Positions 63,880 to 64,000 of a stretch of DNA of 64,000 nucleotides are shown here, piece by piece (the first letter of the stretch is position 1; each line of letters opens with the position of its first letter). A program made the translations under genes and the position numbers. The notes under the pieces are model-generated. The model was given only the letters and a program-made list of their open reading frames with translations, searched no databases and had not been told where the DNA came from. The DNA lies in NCBI GenBank assembly GCA_963709325.1, contig CAVPVV010000003.1:124001-188000 (forward strand), given 5' to 3'. Source of the DNA: VFZN01 sp963709325. Its GTDB lineage: Bacteria; Acidobacteriota; Vicinamibacteria; Vicinamibacterales; UBA2999.

Positions 63880-64000
63880 TGCGACCTGCCGCGGTCGCCC
63901 CCGAGATGACCTGGGGAACCACGATCACGCGGTCCGCCGCAAGACCGCCACCGACATCGTTCACGGCCCGCAAGTATCGGCCGTCCCACGACCGCTCGTC

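Overview
The window is high-GC DNA from a Gram-negative bacterium. It most likely belongs to the Acidobacteriota, perhaps the Vicinamibacteria. This placement is inferred from an Oar-like TonB-dependent receptor with an N-terminal carboxypeptidase-regulatory domain, LVIVD-propeller proteins, many exported proteins of unknown function, and (GGCAGAA)n heptamer arrays after stop codons. No marker gene fixes the taxonomy.

Region by region. 0-2.8 kb: the end of an unknown gene, a divergent DinB / CGNR-zinc-finger pair sharing a long palindrome, a secreted nuclease, and a lipoprotein-like intradiol dioxygenase with a frameshift. 2.8-15.2 kb: an almost complete heme superoperon, hemD - sensor kinase - response regulator - hemA-C-B-L-E-N-G-H. 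Nearly every junction is a 4-base ATGA/GTGA overlap; the one real gap, before hemA, carries two CGTA...TACG inverted repeats. 15.2-19.2 kb: an OpgC-type membrane acyltransferase, a GH99-like glycosidase and a secreted propeller protein. 19.4-22.8 kb: tRNA-Lys(CTT) followed by the wreck of an integrated element (integrase C-terminus fused out of frame to a terminase fragment, a second integrase fragment, an aminopeptidase fragment and orphan small genes). 22.8-31.3 kb: PLP-dependent dehydratase, aldo/keto reductase, cupin, APC permease, class-A beta-lactamase-like hydrolase, AlkB-like oxygenase, PRC-barrel protein and glucoamylase-family protein.

31.4-41 kb: a second two-component system (the kinase has a frameshift), then an LVIVD propeller protein with two stem-loops in its leader, a TonB-dependent receptor, a secreted alpha/beta hydrolase and a DUF2252 protein. 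These look like an outer-membrane uptake and processing locus. 41-63 kb: a stress-type region with a cold-shock protein, receiver proteins, phospholipase-D-type cardiolipin synthase, DUF72, an MgtA-like P-type ATPase, a molybdopterin oxidoreductase with a ferritin-like/CxxCH partner, a DUF6766-like membrane protein, cysteine hydrolase, DUF892 protein, large catalase KatE, DUF1003 protein, M28 peptidase, a kinase-cupin chimera of gene debris, and a second DinB protein.

Two things stand out overall. First, conserved genes carry single-base frameshifts (dioxygenase, hemD, sensor kinase, DUF892, katE four times), two of them at GGG/CCC runs. This may be consensus error rather than biology and should be settled before any of these genes is called dead. 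Second, there are many gene remnants (terminase, integrase twice, aminopeptidase, desaturase, phospholipase D, kinase, cupin), which look like genuine genomic decay.
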